Of a stretch of 8,606 bases of DNA, positions 1 to 6,310 are shown in pieces. This stretch comes from Bacteriovoracaceae bacterium (lineage in GTDB: Bacteria > Bdellovibrionota > Bacteriovoracia > Bacteriovoracales > Bacteriovoracaceae), in the NCBI GenBank assembly GCA_007116425.1, contig SKIL01000223.1, forward strand, positions 1 to 8,606, given 5' to 3'. The notes under the pieces were generated by a model that saw nothing but the letters and a program-made list of their open reading frames with translations, had not been told where the DNA came from and did not search any database. Within the stretch, counting starts at the first letter, position 1. Every line of letters begins with the position of its first letter. The position numbers and the translations under genes were made by a program.

Positions 1-210
1 AACTAACCCAGAATCGTCTGAAACAATAGGAGCTTTAAAAACTTTATAATACTCTTCGGCCTTCTTTTGAGCATTAGCGTGAAAAGTCTCGCTATCCTCG
101 ATTACATCGAGCTTTCTCTCAGCCGCGACAATTTCAACCGCAGACTTTTCAAAGAGCTGATTGAGTTCTTCGGCCTTGTGTGGATTCCCACTCGCTAAGA
201 TAAACTTCAC
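1..210 (-). CDS. rdgB: RdgB/HAM1-family XTP/dITP diphosphatase, N-terminal 70 codons only (3' end beyond the window)
   Basis: This gene hydrolyses non-canonical purine nucleoside triphosphates (XTP, dITP, ITP) to the monophosphate plus pyrophosphate, keeping them out of DNA and RNA; it is cytoplasmic. The 70 visible residues carry the family signature: an N-terminal nucleotide-binding stretch ILASGNPHKAEEL (residues 4-16), a conserved F-x-x-NA-x-x-KA block (residues 43-51) and the SDDSGL motif (residues 64-69), whose Asp pair includes the catalytic/Mg residue known from the E. coli enzyme. The start is GTG at 210-208, overlapping the rph stop in the sequence ATGTGA, so the two genes share 4 bases and are probably translationally coupled. 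The nearby ATG at 212 is out of frame for this protein. rph followed by rdgB is a recurrent bacterial gene order, for example in Bacillus. The gene runs off position 1 with an open frame, so the C-terminal two thirds are unseen. Confidence 0.93.
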   Translation of the reverse strand, partial: MKFILASGNPHKAEELNQLFEKSAVEIVAAERKLDVIEDSETFHANAQKKAEEYYKVFKAPIVSDDSGLV

Positions 211-917
211 ATTTCCCCCAAAACCTTTTCTTGTGCTTCAAACACTTTTTTCATCGCCTCTGAAGCACACTCAATCATAGACTTGAATTGGTCTGGGTTA
301 AACGGCTTGCCCTCGGCCGTTCCCTGCACCTCTACAAACTCACCAGATTTTGTCATCACAAAGTTCATATCTGTCTCACAGCTTGAATCTTCTTCATAAT
401 TCAAATCAGCGATGATTTCTCCATCAGAGTTCACTCCCACACTCAAGGCCGCAATAACTTCTTTAATGGGATTTACTTTTAAATCTCCAGTGGACTGCAG
501 CTTTTTTACAGCAAGCGATAAGGCCACAAATGCACCCGAAATAGAGGCCGTACGAGTTCCCCCATCTGCAACTAAAACATCACAATCAATAATAATTGAG
601 CGCTCACCAAGTTTTTCGAGATCCACAGCACTTCTTAAACTTCTTCCAATAAGTCTTTGAATTTCCTGTGTTCTCCCTGAGATTTTAGATCGCTCTCGCC
701 GATTGCGATCATGAGTCGCGCACGGGAGCATATTATACTCTCCAGTCACCCAGCCTCTTCCCTGGTTTTTCATCCAACCAGGAACACTTTCCTCAACTGT
801 CGCCGTGATATGAATCTTTGTATTTCCAAACTCTGCCAAAACACTTCCAGCAGCATAGGGATTTACAGAGGGAGTAAAAACAATATTTCTAGGGTTTAAT
901 CGTTTAATTTTGGCCAT
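207..917 (-). CDS. rph: Ribonuclease PH (tRNA nucleotidyltransferase)
   Basis: RNase PH is a phosphorolytic 3'-to-5' exoribonuclease that trims the 3' ends of tRNA precursors, releasing nucleoside diphosphates; the family forms a hexameric ring in the cytoplasm. The 236 residues match the usual length (E. coli 238) and align to it end to end from memory. Visible landmarks are GSVLAEFG (24-31), QGRGWVTGEYNMLP (52-65), the phosphate-binding region RTQEIQRLIGRSLR (82-95), DCDVLVADGGTRTASI (111-126) and DLNYEEDSSCETDMN (171-185). Asp177 and Asp183 stand where the catalytic acidic residues of the family lie, and VQGTAEG (197-203) is intact. Start: ATG at 917 with a purine-rich GAGAGG (923-928, minus strand) five bases upstream. 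The stop overlaps the GTG of the following rdgB gene. The gene is divergent from birA across a 59-bp gap. Nothing suggests truncation or loss of activity. Confidence 0.98.
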   Translation of the reverse strand: MAKIKRLNPRNIVFTPSVNPYAAGSVLAEFGNTKIHITATVEESVPGWMKNQGRGWVTGEYNMLPCATHDRNRRERSKISGRTQEIQRLIGRSLRSAVDLEKLGERSIIIDCDVLVADGGTRTASISGAFVALSLAVKKLQSTGDLKVNPIKEVIAALSVGVNSDGEIIADLNYEEDSSCETDMNFVMTKSGEFVEVQGTAEGKPFNPDQFKSMIECASEAMKKVFEAQEKVLGEM

Positions 918-939
918 AATTTCCTCTCAAGTGTATAAA
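910..939 (+). promoter_or_regulatory. Candidate sigma70-type promoter for birA
   Basis: In the short divergent gap there is TATAAA at 934-939 (5 of 6 to the -10 consensus) and TTGGCC at 910-915 (4 of 6 to the -35 consensus) with an 18-bp spacer, giving a leader of about 30 nt before the birA ATG at 977. The -35 element would overlap the start codon of rph on the other strand. This is a consensus match by eye in A+T-rich DNA, so it is a weak call. Confidence 0.3.
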
Positions 940-976
940 AACATCACAATCCTAACGAGCAAGTCGAGTATTAGCA

Positions 977-1750
977 ATGTTTAAGCATCTCAAATTTAAT
1001 TCTCTAGGCTCAACCCAAGACGAACTTAAAAGCTTCGTCACCCAAAACGATCTAGCGGGAATTCCTCTTTTTAAGGGCACAAGTATTCCTAAGATTTTGT
1101 GCTCAACTTTAGAACAGACTCAAGGGTTTGGACGACAGGGAAAAGCATGGGTCAAAACAACGTCAAGCTTAGCATTTAGTTTCACTCTACCTCAACTCAC
1201 CCCACCAACTCTTACCTCTTTATTCATCCCAGTTATGATCTCAGAATTTTTCTCGTCTTATCAGATTGAAGTGAAAGTCAAATGGCCGAATGATCTTCTG
1301 AATCAAAAAAATCAAAAATGTGGGGGGATTATTCTTCAAAGTAAAAAAGATTTTTTTATTGTTGGAGTTGGTATTAATCTGAAAAAGGCACCAAATATTT
1401 CTCGTATTCAATTTCCATCAGGTTCACTTCTTTCAGAAGATCAAGATCATCCGCTCCTTAGCTCAACCTCTTATGCACACGATCTTCCCGCGAGTATTTA
1501 CGAATTTATTTTAAATCGATTTACGTCTGTCCAAGCTGAAGATATTCGTCGAAGCTGGCAGGAGAAGTGTGCTCACCTTAATGTTTCCGTAGAAATCAAG
1601 GATCAGGATAAAATCGAAAAAGGAATTTTTATCGGGATTGATAATTTTGGACAAGCGATTCTAAAAACAGAAACAAATGAGAGCTCAAAAGAAATCGTTG
1701 TTTCAAATGGAAGTTTGCTCATCACTGAAAAAAAAGACCTAGGAATCTAA
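977..1750 (+). CDS. birA: Biotin--[acetyl-CoA-carboxylase] ligase, catalytic domain only (class I, no HTH)
   Basis: The enzyme activates biotin with ATP to biotinyl-5'-AMP and attaches it to the biotin carrier subunit of acetyl-CoA carboxylase and other carboxylases. Its 257 residues begin directly with the catalytic domain: STQD (12-15), the biotin/adenylate loop QTQGFGRQGKAW (47-58, the counterpart of the GRGRRG loop of E. coli BirA), KWPNDL (102-107, containing the catalytic Lys-Trp-Pro-Asn-Asp), CGGII (115-119) and VGVGINL (129-135). A small C-terminal beta domain follows (about 205-255; GIFIGIDNFGQAI). There is no N-terminal winged-helix DNA-binding domain, so it should not be a biotin repressor. 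The ATG at 977 is the only usable start: the frame is closed by a stop at 953-955 and no other start codon lies between. No clear Shine-Dalgarno sequence precedes it. Its last four codons, stop included, overlap the convergent response-regulator gene by 12 bp. Confidence 0.96.
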   Translation: MFKHLKFNSLGSTQDELKSFVTQNDLAGIPLFKGTSIPKILCSTLEQTQGFGRQGKAWVKTTSSLAFSFTLPQLTPPTLTSLFIPVMISEFFSSYQIEVKVKWPNDLLNQKNQKCGGIILQSKKDFFIVGVGINLKKAPNISRIQFPSGSLLSEDQDHPLLSSTSYAHDLPASIYEFILNRFTSVQAEDIRRSWQEKCAHLNVSVEIKDQDKIEKGIFIGIDNFGQAILKTETNESSKEIVVSNGSLLITEKKDLGI

Positions 1751-1773
1751 TGATTCAGTGATATCTTTTATTT
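1721..1773. terminator. Inverted repeat spanning both convergent stop codons; candidate terminator
   Basis: A perfect 9-bp inverted repeat, ATCACTGAA (1721-1729) and TTCAGTGAT (1754-1762), encloses a 24-nt loop holding both the birA stop (1748-1750) and the response-regulator stop (1741-1739). Downstream of the right arm the plus strand is T-rich (TCTTTTATTT, 1764-1773), as for a rho-independent terminator of birA. For minus-strand transcripts an 8-T run lies inside the loop (1735-1728), after a smaller alternative stem GAATC/GATTC (1743-1747 with 1752-1756). The stem is A+T-rich and the loop long, so efficiency is doubtful. There is no other intergenic space for a terminator between these genes. 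Confidence 0.35.
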
Positions 1774-3160
1774 CTCGACGGATAAGGTTTTCGGCCAAAT
1801 CAGGGATAACTTCCCAAGCAACTCTATCAATATTGGTCTCACAAGCTTTTTGAACAATTGAATCGAGATTTTCCTCTACTTTTTTCTCAACTGCATCAAC
1901 GATTTTTGCCTCAATTAAAGGGAGGATTTTCTCTAATAAATCATCCACCAGTTTATCATGGTCTATCTCAGGAACAACGGAGCGAGCGACACTTTGGGTT
2001 TCTTCAATTATTTCTTCACGACTACTCGCACCCGCATATACAGGTGAATCGGCTTCTGAATCATTATTATTTTTTTCATCATCAACGGCCCAGAAGTCCT
2101 CTGAAGAGAGCTCTTCTTCAATTTCGCGCTTAAGCTCTTGCTCTTGCTCGTGCTCGTGCTCTTCTTTCTCGTCTTTCTCTCCTTCTGGTGACTCAAGCTC
2201 GGGGTCTGTGACTTCCGGAACACTAAAAACTTCAGTCGACTGCATCTGCGATTGTGGCCTATATTCAGAAGAGATAAGCTCTTCCATATCAGGATAGTCT
2301 AGCTCTGACGATATTGGTAAAGCCGCCTCATCAGAATCATCATCGGGTGTCACATTTACAGACTCTGGATCCTCATCAAATAAGTCATCGTCCGTGACCT
2401 TTAAATCTTCTTCACCTGAGGTTTCGTCTTCAGGTGATGCTGAGATTGTGCTAGCTTCCATTACAGGAGGCATCTCAGGAGAAGAGCTTTGAGAAATAAC
2501 ACCAGGGACCTCAACTCCCCAGTCGCTCAACTCGGCCTTGAAGCTCTCGGAAGAACTCTGCTCCTCTTCATCTTCATTGCTACGATCTTCAAAGTCTGAG
2601 TCGATATCGTGCTTAACTCCACTACCAAACTGTGGACCTTCTGCCTCAGTGTCTTCACCTGACGATGGATTATCCACAACCCAACCATCAAGATCATCTT
2701 CCTCTACTTCATCATCCGCTTCAGTGACATCTTCGGCCACATCAGCAACATCCAACTCGGTTTCGTCACCAGAAATTTCATCGCCCGACTGACTTCCAGT
2801 CTCAATCAAATGCTGACATTTTTGAATAAACTTTGAACTTTCAAATGGCTTTACAATTGAATCATCAACTCCTGCCAAAGAAGCTTTTTCCGAGTCAAGA
2901 TTGTCGAAAGTTCCGAGCATGAGCAGAACCGGAGTGCTTGGTGAAAAAGATTTAATTTCAGAGACAAGGTCATAGCCAGTCTTTTCCTCGGAAAGATTTA
3001 TATCGAGTAAAATAAGATCATAGGAGTTTTTTTTAATCTTTGACAATAAGTCATCTGAATCCAAAGACTCCTCAATAGAATAGTCTTTGTCTGCCAATGT
3101 TATCTTAATTACTTTTTGAATCGTTAGACTATCGTCTGCGACCAAAATTTTTTCACTCAT
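1739..3160 (-). CDS. RomR-like response regulator: receiver domain, long acidic linker, conserved helical tail
   Basis: This 473-aa protein has no DNA-binding or enzymatic output domain. Residues 4-120 are a receiver domain with acidic pocket D9/D10, phosphoacceptor D53 (LILLDINL) and K104-P105. The usual T/S switch position in 'MLGTF' is G83, with T84 next to it; this GTF form recurs in a deltaproteobacterial subfamily. Residues about 121-394 are a low-complexity linker rich in Asp, Glu and Ser. Residues about 395-473 are predicted amphipathic helices ending in RVAWEVIPDLAENLIRREI (446-464). Receiver, disordered linker and a tail of this kind are the layout of RomR, which marks the leading pole in Myxococcus and the invasive pole in Bdellovibrio and works with the GTPase MglA (family knowledge). 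Equating this gene with RomR is inference. Start ATG at 3160 has a strong AAGGTGG site (3170-3176) nine bases upstream. An 83-bp gap separates it from the phosphatase gene, so it may be transcribed both with that operon and alone. Confidence 0.85.
   Translation of the reverse strand: MSEKILVADDSLTIQKVIKITLADKDYSIEESLDSDDLLSKIKKNSYDLILLDINLSEEKTGYDLVSEIKSFSPSTPVLLMLGTFDNLDSEKASLAGVDDSIVKPFESSKFIQKCQHLIETGSQSGDEISGDETELDVADVAEDVTEADDEVEEDDLDGWVVDNPSSGEDTEAEGPQFGSGVKHDIDSDFEDRSNEDEEEQSSSESFKAELSDWGVEVPGVISQSSSPEMPPVMEASTISASPEDETSGEEDLKVTDDDLFDEDPESVNVTPDDDSDEAALPISSELDYPDMEELISSEYRPQSQMQSTEVFSVPEVTDPELESPEGEKDEKEEHEHEQEQELKREIEEELSSEDFWAVDDEKNNNDSEADSPVYAGASSREEIIEETQSVARSVVPEIDHDKLVDDLLEKILPLIEAKIVDAVEKKVEENLDSIVQKACETNIDRVAWEVIPDLAENLIRREIKDITESLDS
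2134..2163. repeat. Five tandem hexamers GCTCKT inside the response-regulator linker
   Basis: Five back-to-back 6-bp units read gctctt, gctctt, gctcgt, gctcgt, gctctt on the plus strand. On the coding (minus) strand they give the alternating peptide HEHEQEQEL in the acidic linker. As the unit equals two codons, gain or loss of copies would alter linker length without a frameshift. Confidence 0.85.
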
Positions 3161-3183
3161 AAGCTAAATCCACCTTTTAAACT

Positions 3184-3212
3184 ATTTTCACCCATTGCTG
3201 ATCAGATCGCAA
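3184..3212 (-). promoter_or_regulatory. Weak candidate promoter for the RomR-like gene
   Basis: In the 83-bp gap the minus strand reads TTGCGA (3212-3207) and, after a 17-bp spacer, GAAAAT (3189-3184), each matching 4 of 6 consensus positions. The inferred start would lie only a few bases ahead of the Shine-Dalgarno site at 3176-3170, which weakens the call. The same gap holds a 5-bp stem CTTAT/ATAAG (3219-3232) without a following T-run, so no convincing terminator separates the phosphatase gene from this one. Confidence 0.2.
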
Positions 3213-3243
3213 CCATAACTTATCAAAATAAGGACACGACTAC

Positions 3244-3981
3244 TCAAAAATTTAAAATCAAAGCCGATTGGTTGTCTAAATTTCCACGTTCATTGGCCAA
3301 AGCAAACAGGCCTTCAATTCGTTTAACGTCTTTTTCAGGGCGGTCTAATAAGTATTTAATCTCATCAAGATCAACTCGCGCATATGCTCCGTCAGTTAAA
3401 AAAACGAATATATCAGACTCAAATACTCGACATTCTCTTATATCAATATCGAGACGATCAAAAAGCCCAAAGCCACTCATAGGTGCGGTATAAAAATGTT
3501 TATTTTTAAGATCGTGAGCATATGCCGCATACGAGTCTGGAGTCATAATCATCTTTAAATGCCCTGCTCGATAAAGTAGTCCCATGCAATTCCCCGTACT
3601 CGCAACGGTCAATATATTATCGGCCAAAGACGCGCAAACTCCTGAAGCCCCTCCTCTTTGAGGCATCTCACAATTAGCAAACTCACTTTTAACTGCCTCA
3701 TGGGCATAATACATAGAGTTTAAGAGAGCATTTCCTTCAAGCAGAAATTTTCGATCGTAAAAAAATGGCATTGTGGATTCAGGGTCACCACCTATCTTTG
3801 TATAAAACTTAAGTAAAGAATCTTTAACGACGTCTGATGCTTTATCACCGATACCTGAACCACCAAAACCATCAAGAACAAAGAAGAGCTTACACGCCAG
3901 ATCAACACAGACATCATCCTCATTCATGTTTAAAAAGGGACCCTGATCACTAATTGCTGCATAACTTTTTAAATTCGCCAT
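3244..3981 (-). CDS. PP2C-type Ser/Thr protein phosphatase (compact, divergent)
   Basis: PP2C (PPM) phosphatases remove phosphate from Ser/Thr residues using two Mn/Mg ions held by aspartates. The 245 residues, about the size of bacterial single-domain PP2Cs, show the motifs in order: SDQGPFLNMNED (11-22), FVLDGFGGSGIGDKAS (34-49; metal ligands D37/G38), GASGVCASLADNILTVASTGN (111-131), FVFLTDGAY (192-200; D197) and LDNQSALIL (235-243; D236). The metal aspartates are kept, but the usual GDSR block reads GNCM (130-133), the usual Arg of motif 1 is Leu17, and the GTT of motif 5 is GAS. No membrane segment is visible, so it should be cytoplasmic. I chose ATG at 3981 because it lies one base after the stop of the FHA gene, follows a GGAG site and begins right at motif 1. 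A longer frame to ATG 4086 would add 35 unrelated residues and overlap the FHA gene by 104 bp. The likely role is to reverse phosphorylation read by the adjacent FHA proteins (inference). Confidence 0.9.
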   Translation of the reverse strand: MANLKSYAAISDQGPFLNMNEDDVCVDLACKLFFVLDGFGGSGIGDKASDVVKDSLLKFYTKIGGDPESTMPFFYDRKFLLEGNALLNSMYYAHEAVKSEFANCEMPQRGGASGVCASLADNILTVASTGNCMGLLYRAGHLKMIMTPDSYAAYAHDLKNKHFYTAPMSGFGLFDRLDIDIRECRVFESDIFVFLTDGAYARVDLDEIKYLLDRPEKDVKRIEGLFALANERGNLDNQSALILNF

Positions 3982-3982
3982 A

Positions 3983-6310
3983 TTACTCCAAATACTCCCG
4001 TAATCTCTCGGTGGCCTTGATATAATACTCACTCCCTGTTGGAGCAACTTGCTGTACTTCTTGAAACTTCTCTCTTGCTGACTCAAAAAGACTTAAAGAT
4101 TCTGCGATCAAAGCTTCTCGATATATTCTTCGTGATCGTAGTGTTAATCGATCTTCAATAGCATTCATCTCTGTGATCGCCTCTTGGTGTGTTGGATAAT
4201 ACTGCAAAACTTCTCGGTAGGCCTCGAATGCTCCCTTCAGATCTCGACCCTCACGCAATGAACGGGCCCGTCCGAGTAGAGGTTGAGTTATAGAGTTTAA
4301 GTTTCGCTTAGACTCTTCAAGCATCCTTCGCCCCTCTTTTACAAGGTCTTCATCCATTGGAGTGATTTGTAAAAAAGCCTCAAGTTCATTGATCGCCCGA
4401 TACCAATCATTTCGAGAGTATAATTGTCTGCCTGGGGCCAAAGCACGCTCCATTCTTTGTCTTTCTGCTTCTGCCTCTGCCTTGGCCATGGCCTTTCTTT
4501 CTTGCTCTCTTTGCCAAGCCTCAAGCTCAATTCGCAACTGAGGGACTTCAAAATTCTGTGGATCCAACTCTAAAATTTGTACAAAGAATGCTTCTGCTGC
4601 CTGAGTTTGACGCTCCTTAACGGCTTCACGCGCTCTTTCAAGAAGAGTATTTACTCGCTCTCTTCTTTCTTCTCGCTCAATTTCCCGTCGCCTCTCTCTT
4701 TCAATTTCTTCTAAGCGAGCAAGCCCTTGCTTAGCAAGACTGTCAATTTGCCGAGCATTTTTATAATCAGGGGTAATTGCAAATAGACGCTGAAGTTCAA
4801 AAATTGTTTCACTATAGCGCCCCTGATCAAAGAACTCTCTGGCCAGTTGATAAATAGCTTCGGCTTGCTGTCGCTCTTCTGCAGTCAGCTCTACGGCCAC
4901 ATCATCCTTTTCCTCAAAATCTCTTGAAGCAGAATCTTGAGAACTCGCAGTCTCCTCTGTTGTTTCACGAGGAGGATCAGATGGACTGTCATCATCCAAT
5001 AATACCCAGACCCCAAGCAAGACAACTGCAATAATTAACAGTTTTTTTCTTTTTTCTGGGTCTTGTAATGCTTCTTTACTAAATAATGATTCATTTTTTG
5101 GCTTAGATTTAGCTCCAAAGCTATCACCAGATACCTCAGCTTTATCTCCTTCATCACTAAAGTCAACGCCCTCACCAAAGTCTTCATCGACCTCAATAAT
5201 TTCCTCGATTTCAATTTCTTGATTGTCATCAACAGGCATGAGTTTATCTTCCTGTTGTGAAAGCAGGTCTGAACCGACATTCACGGTGAAAGTCGTACTC
5301 CCGATGATAAACTCGTCACCGGGATTAAGGTTTGCAGTATTAATTCTTGAACCGTTTAAAAGTGTTCCATTTCCAGATTTAAGGTCTTCGATAGATAAAT
5401 CTATATTTGTTTTTTTTATTAATGCATGTAATGACGAAACTTCTGGGTCGTTAAGAACGATATCACATTTTTGAGGATCACGTCCGATAGTCACTTCTTT
5501 TTTATCTACTAAGTAACGATCAAATGGCGCATATTCTCCGAAGATCTCTAGTTCAACCTTTGCAAAAGATTGAATAACGACTGTTCCCTCTCCGACACTT
5601 TCTGTAACATCAAACCCGCCGCCAAAATCATCCGCATCCTCATCAAATCCAAATCCTTCATCCCCTGCGGAAACATCGGATTCTTCTGCAGCACCAAAAT
5701 CATTCGAGGTGAAATCTGGCGTTTCCATTTCTTCATCTGATGTCTCGATAGCCTCTTCTAAAGATTCTTCAGAACTGTCCAAATCAAGACTGCCTGGATC
5801 TTCAAATCCATCCTCTATCGACTCAGACGCATCCCCTTGTTCGTCGAGTTGATTTTCATCACCAGACTCAACTGCTCCATCTTCAGTTTCTTCATTAGGA
5901 AAATACTCAGTCTGAGTTACCTCTTGCTCTCGATCATCTTCGCCTTCAACTTCTTCTGAGGAGGAAGAGTTTTGATCAAACGGAGGCTCATTTTCAGCTA
6001 CGATAGCGCTCACAACTAAAACAAAAGGACCAATTTCAATTCGATCACCATTTTTAAGGCTTTGCTCTTCAACATTTGTTCCATTAACTTTTACATCTGC
6101 AACAGAGGAGCTCTTTTTTATTTTCCATCCCTCTTTTGTCACAATAAGCAAGGCGTGCTCTCGAGAAACCTGCATATCTTCGAGGCATACATGGCACTCA
6201 CTCGATCGTCCCACAAAAAAAGTGACCCCTCCCTCTTTAAGAGAGTGCACCTCTTTTGCTAAATCAACTTGAGAAATTTTTAAATCATTCCTCAATACAT
6301 CGATGTTCAC
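3983..6310 (-). CDS. Two-FHA-domain, single-pass membrane protein with TPR-like/coiled-coil C-terminus
   Basis: A 775-aa protein with this order: FHA domain 1 (about 28-100; GR 34-35, SREH 49-52, NG 76-77), an acidic linker (about 104-243; residues 111-240 hold 50 Asp/Glu but one Arg and no Lys), FHA domain 2 (about 270-345; GR 276-277, SSLHA 292-296, NGT 314-316), a second acidic stretch (about 354-395), basic RKK then a single membrane segment (about 424-438), an Asp-rich exit, and a helical C-terminal half with TPR-like repeats (about 480-525, 552-590, 622-660, 675-720, 725-770) and charged coiled coil (about 532-555, 598-625). FHA domains bind phosphothreonine peptides; the R, S and H expected for binding are present in both. 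Positive-inside charges predict cytoplasmic FHA domains and periplasmic repeats. Start is GTG at 6310, the first usable codon after the in-frame stop at 6340-6338, with GGGAG ten bases upstream; it overlaps the preceding gene by 26 bp. TTG at 6295 is an alternative start. The exact function is not recognised; scaffold or signal relay is inferred. Confidence 0.9.
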   Translation of the reverse strand: MNIDVLRNDLKISQVDLAKEVHSLKEGGVTFFVGRSSECHVCLEDMQVSREHALLIVTKEGWKIKKSSSVADVKVNGTNVEEQSLKNGDRIEIGPFVLVVSAIVAENEPPFDQNSSSSEEVEGEDDREQEVTQTEYFPNEETEDGAVESGDENQLDEQGDASESIEDGFEDPGSLDLDSSEESLEEAIETSDEEMETPDFTSNDFGAAEESDVSAGDEGFGFDEDADDFGGGFDVTESVGEGTVVIQSFAKVELEIFGEYAPFDRYLVDKKEVTIGRDPQKCDIVLNDPEVSSLHALIKKTNIDLSIEDLKSGNGTLLNGSRINTANLNPGDEFIIGSTTFTVNVGSDLLSQQEDKLMPVDDNQEIEIEEIIEVDEDFGEGVDFSDEGDKAEVSGDSFGAKSKPKNESLFSKEALQDPEKRKKLLIIAVVLLGVWVLLDDDSPSDPPRETTEETASSQDSASRDFEEKDDVAVELTAEERQQAEAIYQLAREFFDQGRYSETIFELQRLFAITPDYKNARQIDSLAKQGLARLEEIERERRREIEREERRERVNTLLERAREAVKERQTQAAEAFFVQILELDPQNFEVPQLRIELEAWQREQERKAMAKAEAEAERQRMERALAPGRQLYSRNDWYRAINELEAFLQITPMDEDLVKEGRRMLEESKRNLNSITQPLLGRARSLREGRDLKGAFEAYREVLQYYPTHQEAITEMNAIEDRLTLRSRRIYREALIAESLSLFESAREKFQEVQQVAPTGSEYYIKATERLREYLE
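3986..3989 (-). promoter_or_regulatory. Ribosome binding site that fixes the PP2C start
   Basis: GGAG on the minus strand sits 4 bases ahead of the ATG at 3981, inside the last codons of the upstream FHA gene, whose TAA (3985-3983) is separated from the ATG by one base (TAATATG). This favours coupled translation and the 245-aa form over the longer reading. Confidence 0.6.

Noticed and set aside
412..660. An 82-codon plus-strand frame opposite rph, and other short frames opposite or inside the large genes (711-899, 1858-2133, 2538-2792, 3272-3493, 5223-5474, 6062-6262).
   Set aside because: They lie antisense to or out of frame with strongly conserved or compositionally clear genes. Their protein sequences are low-complexity mirror images of those genes with no recognisable domain.
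932..962. A possible rph promoter on the minus strand (TTGCTC, 17 bp, TTTATA).
   Set aside because: The -10 match is only 3 of 6 and the implied transcript start at about 927 would cut into the rph ribosome site at 923-928.
977..1750. BirA as a bifunctional biotin repressor.
   Set aside because: The protein begins directly with the catalytic domain, and the upstream frame is closed by a stop at 953-955, so no DNA-binding domain exists.
2134..2163. Tandem short repeats considered as a CRISPR-like array.
   Set aside because: The units are 6 bp, contiguous, without spacers and in frame inside a coding region.
2412..2437. An 8-bp inverted repeat TCACCTGA/TCAGGTGA with a 10-nt loop in the linker of the RomR-like gene.
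   Set aside because: It arises where repeated Ser/Glu/Gly/Asp codons occur on the coding strand, has no adjoining T-run and lies mid-gene, so chance is the better explanation.
3982..4086. A longer PP2C reading frame starting at ATG 4086 (280 aa).
   Set aside because: The extra 35 residues lie wholly over the end of the FHA gene, have no PP2C similarity and would need a 104-bp overlap. The ATG at 3981 has a GGAG site and begins at motif 1.
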